Source: CAMUQR01 sp963526735 (GTDB lineage: Bacteria > Patescibacteriota > Saccharimonadia > Saccharimonadales > Saccharimonadaceae). Taken from it: 64,000 nt of DNA. Below, piece after piece: positions 1 through 8,305 of the stretch. Both the position numbers and the translations under genes were made by a program. The notes beneath the pieces are model-generated. The model saw only the letters and a program-made list of their open reading frames with translations. It made no database searches and was not told where the DNA came from. The stretch spans positions 54,426 to 118,425 of the forward strand of contig CAURNU010000004.1 in the NCBI GenBank assembly GCA_963526735.1, read 5' to 3'. Each line of letters opens with the position of its first letter. Positions within the stretch are counted from its first letter, which is position 1.

Positions 1-924
1 GAGGCTAGCTGGTTTGTGTGCCTGCAAGCTGTCGAAGAACGCTTTGATATTTTCGGCGATTTTGTCAGCACCGAATGATACTTTACCGACTGACAAGTGA
101 ACAATCGCTTGCTTGTCAACACGGTATTCAACTTTACCAGCTTTAGCTTCGGTGGTAGCTTTTGCAACGTCGGTTGCAATCGTACCGCTCTTTGGATTTG
201 GCATCAAACCGCGTGGACCAAGAGTACGAGCGTATTTACCAAGTTTTGGCATATAAGCCGGAGTAGTGATTAAAATATCGAAGTTTAACACACCCTTGTC
301 GAGCTGTTGCAAGAACTCTTCATCAGCAACAATGTCAGCACCAGCTTTGGTGGCTTTGTCGTGTTCGGTTTTTGGCGCGAAGACCGCAACGGCGATTTTT
401 TTACCAGTTCCGTGAGGCAAGCTAACGGTCGCACGAATATTTTGGTCGGCTTGACGTGGGTCAACACCTAAGCGCGCGTGAACTTCAACACTAGCGTCGA
501 ATTTGCTTGGGTTAGTCTCAATCGCTAATTTGGTTGCTTCCTCTAAGCTATAAACCTTAGTTTTGTCGATTTTAGCGTAAGCTACTTGGTATTTTTTGCT
601 TCGGCGTTCCAGCAGTGAACGAGTTTTTGGCGCTGGGCCTTTTTCTTTAGTCGCTACGGCATCACCTTGAGCAGAAGTGTCACCCGCTTCTTTGCGAGCT
701 TCTTTTTCGGCTTTTTCTTCCGCTTCTTTGAGTGATTTTTCGCTACGCTTACCAGCTTTAGCAACTTTAGCTTCACGACCAGCGATTACCGCTTCGTCTT
801 TTGCTTCAGCTTGTTCTTTAGCGTTTTTAATCGCTTCGTTAATTTCAGCGATCGTATTTTTGTCAGATAAATCTAGCTTCATGCTTTTTGCCAGTTCTAA
901 CAACTCACCTTTTTTCATAGTCAT
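1..924 (-). CDS. rplA: 50S ribosomal protein uL1 (partial, N-terminally extended)
   Basis: L1 forms the mobile L1 stalk of the 50S subunit near the tRNA E site. The reading frame is open to the window edge, so the extreme C-terminus is missing. The recognisable L1 core (TLGPRGLMPNPKSGT, then the VEYRVDK region) follows an extension of roughly 85-100 residues rich in Lys, Glu and Ala, probably helical, that canonical L1 of about 230 residues lacks. Start ATG at 924, or the second Met at 918; an AAAGGA motif lies about 10 nt upstream. It has its own promoter (997-1025) because a plus-strand gene separates it from rplK. Confidence 0.95.
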   Translation of the reverse strand, partial: MTMKKGELLELAKSMKLDLSDKNTIAEINEAIKNAKEQAEAKDEAVIAGREAKVAKAGKRSEKSLKEAEEKAEKEARKEAGDTSAQGDAVATKEKGPAPKTRSLLERRSKKYQVAYAKIDKTKVYSLEEATKLAIETNPSKFDASVEVHARLGVDPRQADQNIRATVSLPHGTGKKIAVAVFAPKTEHDKATKAGADIVADEEFLQQLDKGVLNFDILITTPAYMPKLGKYARTLGPRGLMPNPKSGTIATDVAKATTEAKAGKVEYRVDKQAIVHLSVGKVSFGADKIAENIKAFFDSLQAHKPASL

Positions 925-996
925 AAGATGAAAATCCTTTCTGTGGTCATCACGAGTTTTTTCTAAACTCTGCCAACAATTATTTTTAATAGCTAG

Positions 997-1025
997 ATTT
1001 TATCATTTTTCAGGTTAAAAAGCAA
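997..1025 (-). promoter_or_regulatory. Promoter of rplA
   Basis: On the minus strand, TTGCTT (1025-1020) is followed after exactly 17 nt by TAAAAT (1002-997), with TGA before the -10 hexamer. It lies about 75 nt upstream of the L1 start. It explains how rplA is expressed although it is cut off from rplK. Confidence 0.6.
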
Positions 1026-1070
1026 GCAAGACACATCAGCGAGTTTAATTGATAAAAAATGTTATGATTA

Positions 1071-1099
1071 TTGATTTTTATCTTATTTTATGCTATAAT
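1071..1099 (+). promoter_or_regulatory. Promoter of the DUF922-like gene
   Basis: TTGATT (1071-1076), a 17-nt spacer and TATAAT (1094-1099) preceded by TGC form a near-consensus sigma-A promoter. An AAAGGAG Shine-Dalgarno sequence (1136-1142) lies 5 nt before the ATG at 1148. Confidence 0.75.
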
Positions 1100-1147
1100 A
1101 AAGAAATATTCTAAAAGTGTTGTAGAATTATAAACAAAGGAGACTTA

Positions 1148-2047
1148 ATGTTTAAAAGTGGATTTACATCTGCTCGTTTTCAGATGTCAAAAAATTTTCT
1201 AATGATTGGCGGATCGCTCGTGGTTATTGCCGGATTATTCGGCGTGCTTTGGCAACAAAAGACCAGCCAGCTCGTCCAGGCTATCAGTGAACTACCAGCC
1301 AAGACTCAGCCATTAGCACGTCAAACAACCGAGGCGGCTATACCGACCGCCCCAGCCCAAACCGCCTCACAACCTGCCACTGCTGTCGCCACCGCTCAAC
1401 CACCACAACCAGCGTCAGTCCCAACCCAGCCAAAACAGCCCCAAACTGCCTCAGTAGTTAAACCAGCCCCGGCCGTGCCAAGTTGCACACGCGTAGCACA
1501 TGTTTTACCTCAACCGATAGATCTCATCAACCGCCCAGACGGTTTGACACATATCATAGAGCCGACCCTTTATTTTCGGGTTTATGGTCGTGATTCACGC
1601 ACCATTCAGCAACAAATTTGGCGCTGTTCACCTGACATTGGTCATCGCCAGCTCCATGCTATTTCACAAAGCCGAATTGATTTAAGCTATGGTCAATTTC
1701 AACTACCATTATCTGACACCTGCAAACTCACCAATGTCAAAGTCGGTTTGCGTACCCTAATGACATTGCCAACTTGGCAGGCGGACGAGTGGACACCAAC
1801 CGCCACCAAACAGGCTATGAATCGTTTCTTGTCGGGCATTTTAGTCCATGAACGAGGTCACGGTCAAATCGATCATCAATATGCCGAAAAACTCCTCCAT
1901 CGTTTGCAGGCCATTCAAGCACCATGCGCCAGCTTACTTTCAGAAGTACAAATGGTCGCTAATCAGGTACAAGCTGAATTACGTTCCGCCCAACAAGCGT
2001 ATGAACTTAAAACCAACTACGGCGCTAATCAAGGCGCTTGGCTATAA
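1148..2047 (+). CDS. Membrane-anchored DUF922-type putative zinc metalloprotease
   Basis: Not a named gene. The 299-residue protein has one N-terminal membrane segment (about residues 17-37), then a Pro/Gln/Ala/Thr-rich linker (about 45-115), then an extracellular domain of about 180 residues. That domain carries HERGH (234-238), an HExxH zinc motif followed by a helix with further acidic and His residues, as in the DUF922 family of secreted putative Zn-dependent proteases. Four or so Cys residues could form disulfides outside the cell. The start is supported by AAAGGAG and a strong promoter. It sits opposite in strand between rplK and rplA, so it probably inserted into the ribosomal operon. 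Substrate is unknown; the family link is by motif only. Confidence 0.7.
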   Translation: MFKSGFTSARFQMSKNFLMIGGSLVVIAGLFGVLWQQKTSQLVQAISELPAKTQPLARQTTEAAIPTAPAQTASQPATAVATAQPPQPASVPTQPKQPQTASVVKPAPAVPSCTRVAHVLPQPIDLINRPDGLTHIIEPTLYFRVYGRDSRTIQQQIWRCSPDIGHRQLHAISQSRIDLSYGQFQLPLSDTCKLTNVKVGLRTLMTLPTWQADEWTPTATKQAMNRFLSGILVHERGHGQIDHQYAEKLLHRLQAIQAPCASLLSEVQMVANQVQAELRSAQQAYELKTNYGANQGAWL

Positions 2048-2066
2048 ACATCTCTACTCCAATTTT

Positions 2067-2099
2067 AAAAATCCCGTGACCTATAGCCACGGGATTTTT
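2067..2099. terminator. Bidirectional terminator between the DUF922-like gene and rplK
   Basis: A perfect 12-bp stem AAAAATCCCGTG / CACGGGATTTTT with a 9-nt loop lies between two convergent genes, with A and T runs on either side, so it can stop transcription from both. Confidence 0.85.
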
Positions 2100-2123
2100 A
2101 TTTAACTTCGATTAACAATCGGT

Positions 2124-2558
2124 TTAGTCAACGACTTCGACGCCCATTGAACGCGCAGTACCAGCAATAATTTTGATAGCACCCTCGAGATCAATCGCGT
2201 TGAGTTGGTCTTTTTTGATTTCGGCAATTTCTTCGAGCTGAGCACGAGTAATTTTACCGACTTTGTCAGCATGTGGTTTGCCTGAACCTTTTTGGATGCC
2301 GATTTTTTCACGAATCAAGTCATCAACTGGCTGACCTAGGCTTTTCCAAGCAAAAGTTCGATCATCAAACACTTGCAGGTGAACAATCACGTTCTTTCCC
2401 ATGAGGTCTTTAGTTTTTTCGTTAAATGGGTTGATGAAATCCATCATATTCAAACCCCATTGACCCAAGGTTGAACCAACTGGAGGACCAGCAGTCGCAC
2501 GACCAGCTGGAATACGAAGTTTCAGATTACCGATCACCTTCTTTTCTTTTTTTGCCAT
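2124..2558 (-). CDS. rplK: 50S ribosomal protein uL11
   Basis: L11 binds the GTPase-associated centre of 23S rRNA together with L10/L12. The 144 residues match the usual length. The N-terminal domain shows the proline-rich loop PAGRATAGPPVGSTLGQWG, and the C-terminal RNA-binding domain ends in GTARSMGVEV. A GGAAG motif lies upstream of the ATG at 2558. It follows nusG and a small membrane protein gene in the minus-strand operon. rplA, its usual partner, is displaced about 1.2 kb downstream. Confidence 0.98.
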   Translation of the reverse strand: MAKKEKKVIGNLKLRIPAGRATAGPPVGSTLGQWGLNMMDFINPFNEKTKDLMGKNVIVHLQVFDDRTFAWKSLGQPVDDLIREKIGIQKGSGKPHADKVGKITRAQLEEIAEIKKDQLNAIDLEGAIKIIAGTARSMGVEVVD

Positions 2559-2692
2559 AATTCTTTTACTTCCTTTAATTTTTAAATTGATTAAATTCAG
2601 TGCGTAACTCTTTTATTATACACTATTTATCAGGCGGAAGCAATAACAAGTCCGACAATCAACTTGCTTATTGATCAATTTCTTTATATTAA

Positions 2693-2893
2693 TTATTCAA
2701 TAATTTTACGATTACGCAAGTTAGTTTCTAGCCTAGTCTGGTTATCCAGCGCACCCCGAATTGAGAAGAACGCACCATCAACCTGTTTTTGCAAGGAATG
2801 TAACTGCATAAAAATCACCGCCATCAGCGCTACCAGGACGATATTAGTCACGATCAGAACTTTAATCAGCTTGTTTTGATAATCTTTTTTCAC
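2693..2893 (-). CDS. Small single-pass membrane protein of unknown function
   Basis: Not recognised. 66 residues: a basic N-terminus, one hydrophobic segment (about residues 10-30, IKVLIVTNIVLVALMAVIFM), then a polar, heptad-like tail that could form a short coiled coil. It lies between nusG and rplK on the same strand, where most bacteria have nothing. An AAAGG-like Shine-Dalgarno precedes the ATG, which supports translation. The position inside the secE-nusG-rplK operon suggests co-expression with translation/secretion genes; no function can be assigned. Confidence 0.6.
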   Translation of the reverse strand: MKKDYQNKLIKVLIVTNIVLVALMAVIFMQLHSLQKQVDGAFFSIRGALDNQTRLETNLRNRKIIE

Positions 2894-2948
2894 AAAATCC
2901 GCCTTTCTTGATGTTTAAAATCTATTCTAAGCTTAAGCTAATTATGTA

Positions 2949-3500
2949 TTAAATCTTCTTAACCTGCAAGATATCGAGCTCGACTGGCGTTTCACGACCA
3001 AACATGCTGACCATTACCTTGAGCTTGCCTTTTTGGGCGTCAATTTCAGAAATCATACCCTCGAAACCTTTGAACGGACCATCAATAATCGATACCACTT
3101 CATTAATGTCAAAATCAATGTGGTGAGTTGGTTCTTCGACGCCCATGCGCTTGCGGATTTTGGCGATTTCTTTATCCGATACCGGAGTTGGGGTAGTTGA
3201 AGTTCCCACAAAACCAGTCACGCCTGGCGTGTTGCGCACCACGAACCACGACTCATCAGTCAAGTTCATTTCTACCAGAACATAACCTTGGAAGATTTTT
3301 TTGTCGATAACTTTGCGCTTACCGTTTTTGATTTCGATTTGTTTTTCTTTAGGAACAATCACGTCGAAAATCTTATCCGCCATCTGCACACTGTTGATAC
3401 GTTGACGAATTCCCTCGGCAACTTTTTCTTCGTGGCCAGAGTAAGTGTGAATTGCGTACCACTGGCGAGTTGAGTCATATCGATTTGCTTTTTTTGCCAT
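2949..3500 (-). CDS. nusG: Transcription termination/antitermination factor NusG
   Basis: NusG binds RNA polymerase and couples transcription to the leading ribosome or Rho. 183 residues, normal length. The NGN domain begins at RQWYAIHTYSGHEEKVAEGI and contains the GYVLVEM strand and the VRNTPGVTGFVG segment. The C-terminal KOW domain shows VSIIDGPFKGFEGMISEID. AAAGGA precedes the ATG at 3500. It lies 15 nt downstream of secE, the conserved secE-nusG order. Confidence 0.98.
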   Translation of the reverse strand: MAKKANRYDSTRQWYAIHTYSGHEEKVAEGIRQRINSVQMADKIFDVIVPKEKQIEIKNGKRKVIDKKIFQGYVLVEMNLTDESWFVVRNTPGVTGFVGTSTTPTPVSDKEIAKIRKRMGVEEPTHHIDFDINEVVSIIDGPFKGFEGMISEIDAQKGKLKVMVSMFGRETPVELDILQVKKI

Positions 3501-3515
3501 ATTATTTTTCCTTTA

Positions 3516-3944
3516 TTATTTAAGCATTAATTTAAAAATGTAAGAGAAGAGATTATCGAGTGCCAATACTAGCACTAAGAAGAAGAGTGAGTAGCCAACC
3601 ACGGCGAAAACCATCGCCCAGGTTGATTTACGGCTTGGCCAGTGGACTTTTTTGAGTTCGAGCCAGGAGTTTTTTAAGTAGCGATTGAACAGAATTACTG
3701 GTTTAAACACCTTAGTTAGCACTGAGCCAGAACGCTTGCGGGTTTTTACCTTGGCGCTGGTTTTAACCTTGGTGATATTGGCTGTTTTGTCAGCTTTAGT
3801 TGTTTTTGCCACTTCGGTAGTTGTGGTGTTTTTGGCGGTTTTTGCCGGAACACTAGCTTTGATTTTGGTCACTTTCGTGCCAGCTTTGGTTGGTTTGGGG
3901 TCAACCTTGGCCTTGATTTTGTGAACTTTGGCTTGTTTACTCAT
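3516..3944 (-). CDS. secE: Preprotein translocase subunit SecE with a long basic N-terminal tail
   Basis: SecE stabilises the SecY channel. The C-terminal 60 residues carry the SecE signature (LKKVHWPSRKSTWAMVFAVV) and one membrane helix. The first about 80 residues are a Lys/Thr/Ala-rich, disordered cytosolic tail, making the protein 142 residues against about 60-65 in compact Gram-positive SecE. AAAGGAG lies 7 nt before the ATG. First gene of the operon. Confidence 0.93.
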   Translation of the reverse strand: MSKQAKVHKIKAKVDPKPTKAGTKVTKIKASVPAKTAKNTTTTEVAKTTKADKTANITKVKTSAKVKTRKRSGSVLTKVFKPVILFNRYLKNSWLELKKVHWPSRKSTWAMVFAVVGYSLFFLVLVLALDNLFSYIFKLMLK

Positions 3945-3974
3945 TTCACTTCTCCTTTAAATTAAAAAATTCTG

Positions 3975-4003
3975 CTTATAAATGGTTTTAAGCAGATTGT
4001 CAA
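3975..4003 (-). promoter_or_regulatory. Promoter of the secE-nusG-rplK operon
   Basis: Minus strand TTGACA (4003-3998), 17-nt spacer, TATAAG (3980-3975). The -10 is embedded in an inverted repeat (CTGCTTA ... TAAGCAG on the minus strand) that could act as an operator or an early hairpin. Confidence 0.65.
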
Positions 4004-4045
4004 GCTTCATTATAGCGCACCAGATGGCGTTTGTCAATTATTAAA

Positions 4046-5191
4046 CTAGCAACAGTCGGGTTTTTTTGGGTCAGGCAAACGACGACCTTTCCATGCTACC
4101 ACCTGGAATTTATTATAAACAATGCTAAAAAACAACAACCATAGTTCCTGCAAAAAAGCCCATGGCCAGTTAACCAGCCCCAGCAACCAACCCCGCGCCC
4201 AACTGATTCTGGTATAGCACACGCTCAACCAGCTCAGCGCCAATATGCCGATTAGATCAATGATCTGCACCCACCACAGATTAGTTAAAAACAGATTACT
4301 AGTGCAAATCACCATACCGTTGACAATAATCATCAGCACCACTAACACATTAGCCTTGAGCCAGATTGATTTATCAAACACTGGTCCATTCGTACGCACT
4401 GCCGTCATCAACTGCGACTGCCAATCTTTTTCGTGGGTAACATGCAAAAATCGATTCGCTACCAAGAAACGATACTGATGCTTGCTATAGAAATAACTAG
4501 CTAATACCGATTCTGGTCGCACTGTCGCACGGTGATGTTCCCAAAAATTACCATATTGCTCAAGCTCGTCAACCTTAACCAGCCAAATACTGGTACTAGT
4601 CGCCGGAAAATTACGCGAATGCAAAATTAATTCCCAAAAAAATCGCAACGTCCCGAAAAACACATTCGGACATAGCCGATCGCGTTTTGGCATCACGCTC
4701 AGCATCGCCAGATTTTTATCAAGCGCATAACGAATCATCGTTCCCAAATCATCCTCACCGACAATCGTATCTACACTCATAAAAATAATATATGAACCAG
4801 TCGCCTGCTCAGTCAGTTGCGCCATAGCATGATTCTTACCAACCCAGCCCTTTGGTAATTTTGCGCCTTTAATAAACCTTACACCACGCTGTGCAAATTG
4901 TTTGACTACGTCTGAGGTGTTATCAACCGAGTCATCATCTAGCACAATTACTTCCATTTTTGGATAATCACTAGCGAGAACGCGCTCCAAACAAGCCTCG
5001 ATGGCTTGATGCTCGTTACGCGCTGGAATGCAGACCGACACCGCTGGCAAATCCTCAAAGCGCCAATAATCATCATACGCTCGATTCAGGCGAAAATGTT
5101 TTTTTGCAAACCACAATCGCTCTAAAAATGCCCCACTGATAATCATCAGACAGCCAGCAAAAATAATCGATAATAAATCAAAACTAGTCAT
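4046..5191 (-). CDS. Membrane-bound family 2 glycosyltransferase
   Basis: Transfers a sugar from an activated donor to an unknown acceptor at the cytoplasmic membrane. A single N-terminal membrane segment is followed by the GT-A domain: SVCIPARNE (about 52-60), the metal-binding LDDDS (84-88) and GWVGKNHA. Three or four hydrophobic helices lie near the C-terminus, like HpnB/CrtQ-type enzymes that act on lipid acceptors. I place the start at 5191 (MTSFDL) rather than 5197, because a TATACT box ends 7 nt upstream with TTTACA 17 nt further, so the mRNA would be leaderless there. The acceptor is not predictable; a cell-envelope glycolipid is likely. Confidence 0.82.
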   Translation of the reverse strand: MTSFDLLSIIFAGCLMIISGAFLERLWFAKKHFRLNRAYDDYWRFEDLPAVSVCIPARNEHQAIEACLERVLASDYPKMEVIVLDDDSVDNTSDVVKQFAQRGVRFIKGAKLPKGWVGKNHAMAQLTEQATGSYIIFMSVDTIVGEDDLGTMIRYALDKNLAMLSVMPKRDRLCPNVFFGTLRFFWELILHSRNFPATSTSIWLVKVDELEQYGNFWEHHRATVRPESVLASYFYSKHQYRFLVANRFLHVTHEKDWQSQLMTAVRTNGPVFDKSIWLKANVLVVLMIIVNGMVICTSNLFLTNLWWVQIIDLIGILALSWLSVCYTRISWARGWLLGLVNWPWAFLQELWLLFFSIVYNKFQVVAWKGRRLPDPKKPDCC

Positions 5192-5198
5192 TACCATA

Positions 5199-5227
5199 AG
5201 TATAATAGACCGGCGCAGTTTTGTAAA
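5199..5227 (-). promoter_or_regulatory. Leaderless promoter of the GT2 gene
   Basis: TTTACA (5227-5222), 17 nt, TATACT (5204-5199), then 7 nt to the ATG at 5191. No Shine-Dalgarno sequence is possible if transcription starts at the usual distance. Confidence 0.6.
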
Positions 5228-5236
5228 ATATTTAAA

Positions 5237-6889
5237 TTATTTCTTCAGTCGTGCGGTCTTTGGTAATATCAGACTAAAAGTTGAGCCAAAACCTATCCGA
5301 CTTTTTACCTTCAGTTGTCCGCCCAGCTTATGCGCTAACTGTTTTGCCACATACAGTCCAAGACCTAATCCACTGCGACTAGCTGTTCGATAATCTTTAA
5401 CCTGATAAAACTTGTCAAAAATCTGAGCTTGTTGGTTTTTGGCAATACCTAGACCAGTATCAATCACTGCGATTTCTACCTGACGCACTTTAACAGACGC
5501 GGACAGGGTAATGCCACCAGTTTCAGTGTACTTCAGGGAGTTAGTTAAGAGATTTTGTAAAATTTCTTCCAAATAAGCCGAATTAGTAGCGATTTTTGAT
5601 AGCTTCGGGTCAAGATCCAGGTCAAATTGCAGACCTTTACTATTAACCGCTGGCTGATTTTTTTCGAACAAACCTTGCAATACTTTCGCTACATCGACCA
5701 GTTGAAATTGCACAATTTCCGCCTGTTCGGCTCGCGCTAGCGACGCCAAATTATTAGTCGCCGTCGCAAGCTGTGTGATGTATTGATGGGATTTTTTCAG
5801 CGCATGAACGAGTGTCAGCGGATCGGTTTTGTGGGTTAATAATACTTCCACCTCTTGCAATCCCATCTCAGCCTGAGCAATCGGCCTATGCAGTTCCTGA
5901 CCAATCACCCGCGCAAATTCGTCACGCTCAGCCATCAGATTACGCTCAAAAGTCACATCACGCCACAACAATAAATACTCACCCGCTTCTGCTACGCCAT
6001 AAGCATTCTTAATCGGTGCAATTGTCAGTTCTAGCCGGATTTTTTCACCATTAGCATCAACATAAATCAGCTGATCCGTAGTTCTAACAGTATGAGTAGC
6101 CCGAATTAGCTCATCTAACTGTACCGACTGATCGTCCAAATCAGTCAATGTTAATATCTTACTCAACTCTCGACCCACAATCTGATTATTTAATTCGAAC
6201 ATAGTCGAAGCAACATCATTACACAGAGAAATTTTTGAATCCTGATTGACGCGCATCACACCACAATCCAGGTTGTCAATTAAAGTTTTAATACCATCAT
6301 CAGCATCTGTCACGGCGTATTTTGTGGTTTTAGAGGGTGCAGTAAGTGATTTATCGGAATTATACAAGCTTAAAATCAACAGCACGGCTCCATAGATCAC
6401 TCCGCTTAACACCATTAAACTCTTCGTACCATAGCCAGTACTCGTCAAGCCCGCTATTTTCCCACTAAAAATCACCAGCATTTCTAAGCCAATCATATTA
6501 GCAAATACCAGCCCAAAGTTAGCGTACAGCAGACTATTAAACGCTATAATCGCCAGCACTGCCATTGTTAGTGAACTAATATCTTGTGTCAAACCGATAT
6601 AGATACCGAGCATAACGATACTAAAAACTAGGTAAAGCGTCCGTACCTTAGCCAAGTTCGGTTTAGCAGGTAGCTTAAACAGCAGTTGATAAATCACCAA
6701 GCCAACGCTCCAAATTACTACTACCGCCAATGGCCACAGTGCACTATCCAGTGGCGTGCTATCGGAAATCGGGGCAATCACCGCGTCCAGTGCAATCAAA
6801 AGAGGCGACAGCCATAACAAACCATTACAAATTACCTCAAGATATTGCATTAACTGTCGCCAGCGATATGATTGCCCACCGTTGTTCAT
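5237..6889 (-). CDS. Membrane sensor histidine kinase (PAS-HisKA-HATPase)
   Basis: A signalling kinase that autophosphorylates on histidine. The first about 180 residues hold about six membrane helices with no large extracellular loop, suggesting membrane-embedded sensing. A PAS-like domain follows (about 200-310), then HisKA with QELHRPI (phospho-acceptor H334), then HATPase_c with the N box (NLLTNSLKYT), G1 (DTGLGIA) and G2 (GLGLGLYVAKQL). All catalytic boxes look intact. No response regulator lies in this window, so it is an orphan here. It follows 6901-7548 with an 11-nt gap and probably shares its transcript. Confidence 0.9.
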   Translation of the reverse strand: MNNGGQSYRWRQLMQYLEVICNGLLWLSPLLIALDAVIAPISDSTPLDSALWPLAVVVIWSVGLVIYQLLFKLPAKPNLAKVRTLYLVFSIVMLGIYIGLTQDISSLTMAVLAIIAFNSLLYANFGLVFANMIGLEMLVIFSGKIAGLTSTGYGTKSLMVLSGVIYGAVLLILSLYNSDKSLTAPSKTTKYAVTDADDGIKTLIDNLDCGVMRVNQDSKISLCNDVASTMFELNNQIVGRELSKILTLTDLDDQSVQLDELIRATHTVRTTDQLIYVDANGEKIRLELTIAPIKNAYGVAEAGEYLLLWRDVTFERNLMAERDEFARVIGQELHRPIAQAEMGLQEVEVLLTHKTDPLTLVHALKKSHQYITQLATATNNLASLARAEQAEIVQFQLVDVAKVLQGLFEKNQPAVNSKGLQFDLDLDPKLSKIATNSAYLEEILQNLLTNSLKYTETGGITLSASVKVRQVEIAVIDTGLGIAKNQQAQIFDKFYQVKDYRTASRSGLGLGLYVAKQLAHKLGGQLKVKSRIGFGSTFSLILPKTARLKK

Positions 6890-6900
6890 AAGATTATTCT

Positions 6901-7548
6901 TTAATTATATTCAATCACTTCCCAATCAAAATCAATATTTCGAGCATAACCACCACTGCCACAGTCAGCCGTGATGCTCGATGCCGTGACACTTTTAATA
7001 TTCACCGCCGCGCTCATCTCACGATGATCTTTATCTACACATGATCCATTAATGCGCATACTACTTTTTGCTGGATTGACTGCGTTAAAATATACTGATA
7101 CCGCACCTTCCCAAGATCGCTGATAAAAGCTACCAGTCCCACGCTGAATGCTCTTCACGCCACCAGCCGCTGGAGGGGTTGGCGTCACTAAAGCTGCTGA
7201 TTTAATACGATTCCATTTCGCACCCCAGTTATCATGAAGCACATCCATACCAGCCATAGTGTTATTGTCCGTACCACGATTACGCGCCACTAACACGTCA
7301 TACAATTCTGAAATACGCGATTTTACACCAGATTCTGGTGACCCAGCGATTTGCTCAGCTGATGCCGACTGATTAGGTTTAATATTCCGCGTGATAATCC
7401 CATAACCAACCACAATTATTGGTAACGCGACAAGAATCGGCAATAACTTAAGCGGTGTCACGCTAAAATTAATTGGATGACGCCAAAAATCTCTAATTTT
7501 ACTAAAAAATAACTTCATTGTAGATTTAGATACAGAACTCTTTTTCAT
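6901..7548 (-). CDS. Membrane-anchored extracellular protein of unknown function
   Basis: Not recognised. 215 residues with a basic N-terminus, one membrane segment (about 31-53) and an extracellular C-terminal domain of about 155 residues. The domain has two Cys near its end (SCVDKD and DCGSGG) that could pair, and several Trp/Tyr. A TG-T-TAAAAT box (7560-7555) ends 6 nt before the ATG at 7548, so the transcript is probably leaderless. It is the first gene of a unit with the histidine kinase, so it may be an extracytoplasmic accessory or sensor-associated protein; this is inference from position only. Confidence 0.6.
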   Translation of the reverse strand: MKKSSVSKSTMKLFFSKIRDFWRHPINFSVTPLKLLPILVALPIIVVGYGIITRNIKPNQSASAEQIAGSPESGVKSRISELYDVLVARNRGTDNNTMAGMDVLHDNWGAKWNRIKSAALVTPTPPAAGGVKSIQRGTGSFYQRSWEGAVSVYFNAVNPAKSSMRINGSCVDKDHREMSAAVNIKSVTASSITADCGSGGYARNIDFDWEVIEYN

Positions 7549-7554
7549 AATGTC

Positions 7555-7563
7555 ATTTTAACA
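7555..7563 (-). promoter_or_regulatory. Extended -10 of the 6901-7548 gene (leaderless)
   Basis: TGTTAAAAT on the minus strand, 6 nt before the ATG at 7548. Confidence 0.5.
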
Positions 7564-7594
7564 TAAGCATGACGTAATCGTCAATTTTACATCG

Positions 7595-8293
7595 TTAAAC
7601 ATGTGGCATAAATTGTTTGAGATGCGACTCACATTGACGATAATTAGGCATAATCCGCCCGACCTCCGCCCAAAATGCCCGACTATGGTTCATCTGACGC
7701 AAGTGACATAGTTCATGAATCAGCACATAATCAATTAGCTCATTCGACAAACTAACCAAACCAATGTTCAGCGTAATGATACCTCTAGACGAGCAACTGC
7801 CCCAACGCGTCGAAGCGTGAGATAATTTCGCGTTTTGATACTTAAAACCATGCTCACGCGCCAAAAATGCTAACCGTGGCAACAAAATCTCTTTGGCTTG
7901 TTTTTTGAGTAGTTTTTTGACGTAAGGGCGAATTTGTGCCTGCACACTCTCGTCCTCAACTTGCCCACCCATCGGCAAACACACCACGAGAAAATTTGGT
8001 CGCACTTTAATTTGACACTGAGCCAAACCCGCATCATATTCCAACTTCAGTAGATGAGTTTTGCCAATCACCATCCCTGGTAGATAATGATTTTTCGCTC
8101 GATGGTCGTTGATGATTTTGGCAATTTGCGGATGCGAAGTCCGCAGGAATAATTTTAAAGCCAGCTTCGGTACACCAAATGGTGCCGTAATTTTTGGCTG
8201 ACCATTCGTCCCCATCCGAAAACTAATCCGAGTCGCTCCACGTCGCCGATAGACGGCAATCGCACCGAACTCTGAATCTAAAGTTTCCGTCAT
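7595..8293 (-). CDS. YgjP/WLM-type M48-like metallopeptidase (DUF45)
   Basis: A cytosolic zinc-metalloprotease-fold protein. 232 residues; the diagnostic C-terminal block is SHASTRWGSCSSRGIITLN followed by LIHELCHLRQMNHSRAFW, with HELCH as the HExxH site and a downstream His/Glu. This arrangement is typical of the YgjP-like family, often called SprT-like/WLM proteases. The gene lies 12 nt after 8306-8959 on the same strand, so it is probably co-transcribed. Substrate is unknown. Confidence 0.85.
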   Translation of the reverse strand: MTETLDSEFGAIAVYRRRGATRISFRMGTNGQPKITAPFGVPKLALKLFLRTSHPQIAKIINDHRAKNHYLPGMVIGKTHLLKLEYDAGLAQCQIKVRPNFLVVCLPMGGQVEDESVQAQIRPYVKKLLKKQAKEILLPRLAFLAREHGFKYQNAKLSHASTRWGSCSSRGIITLNIGLVSLSNELIDYVLIHELCHLRQMNHSRAFWAEVGRIMPNYRQCESHLKQFMPHV

Positions 8294-8305
8294 ATTCTCA
8301 TCAAT

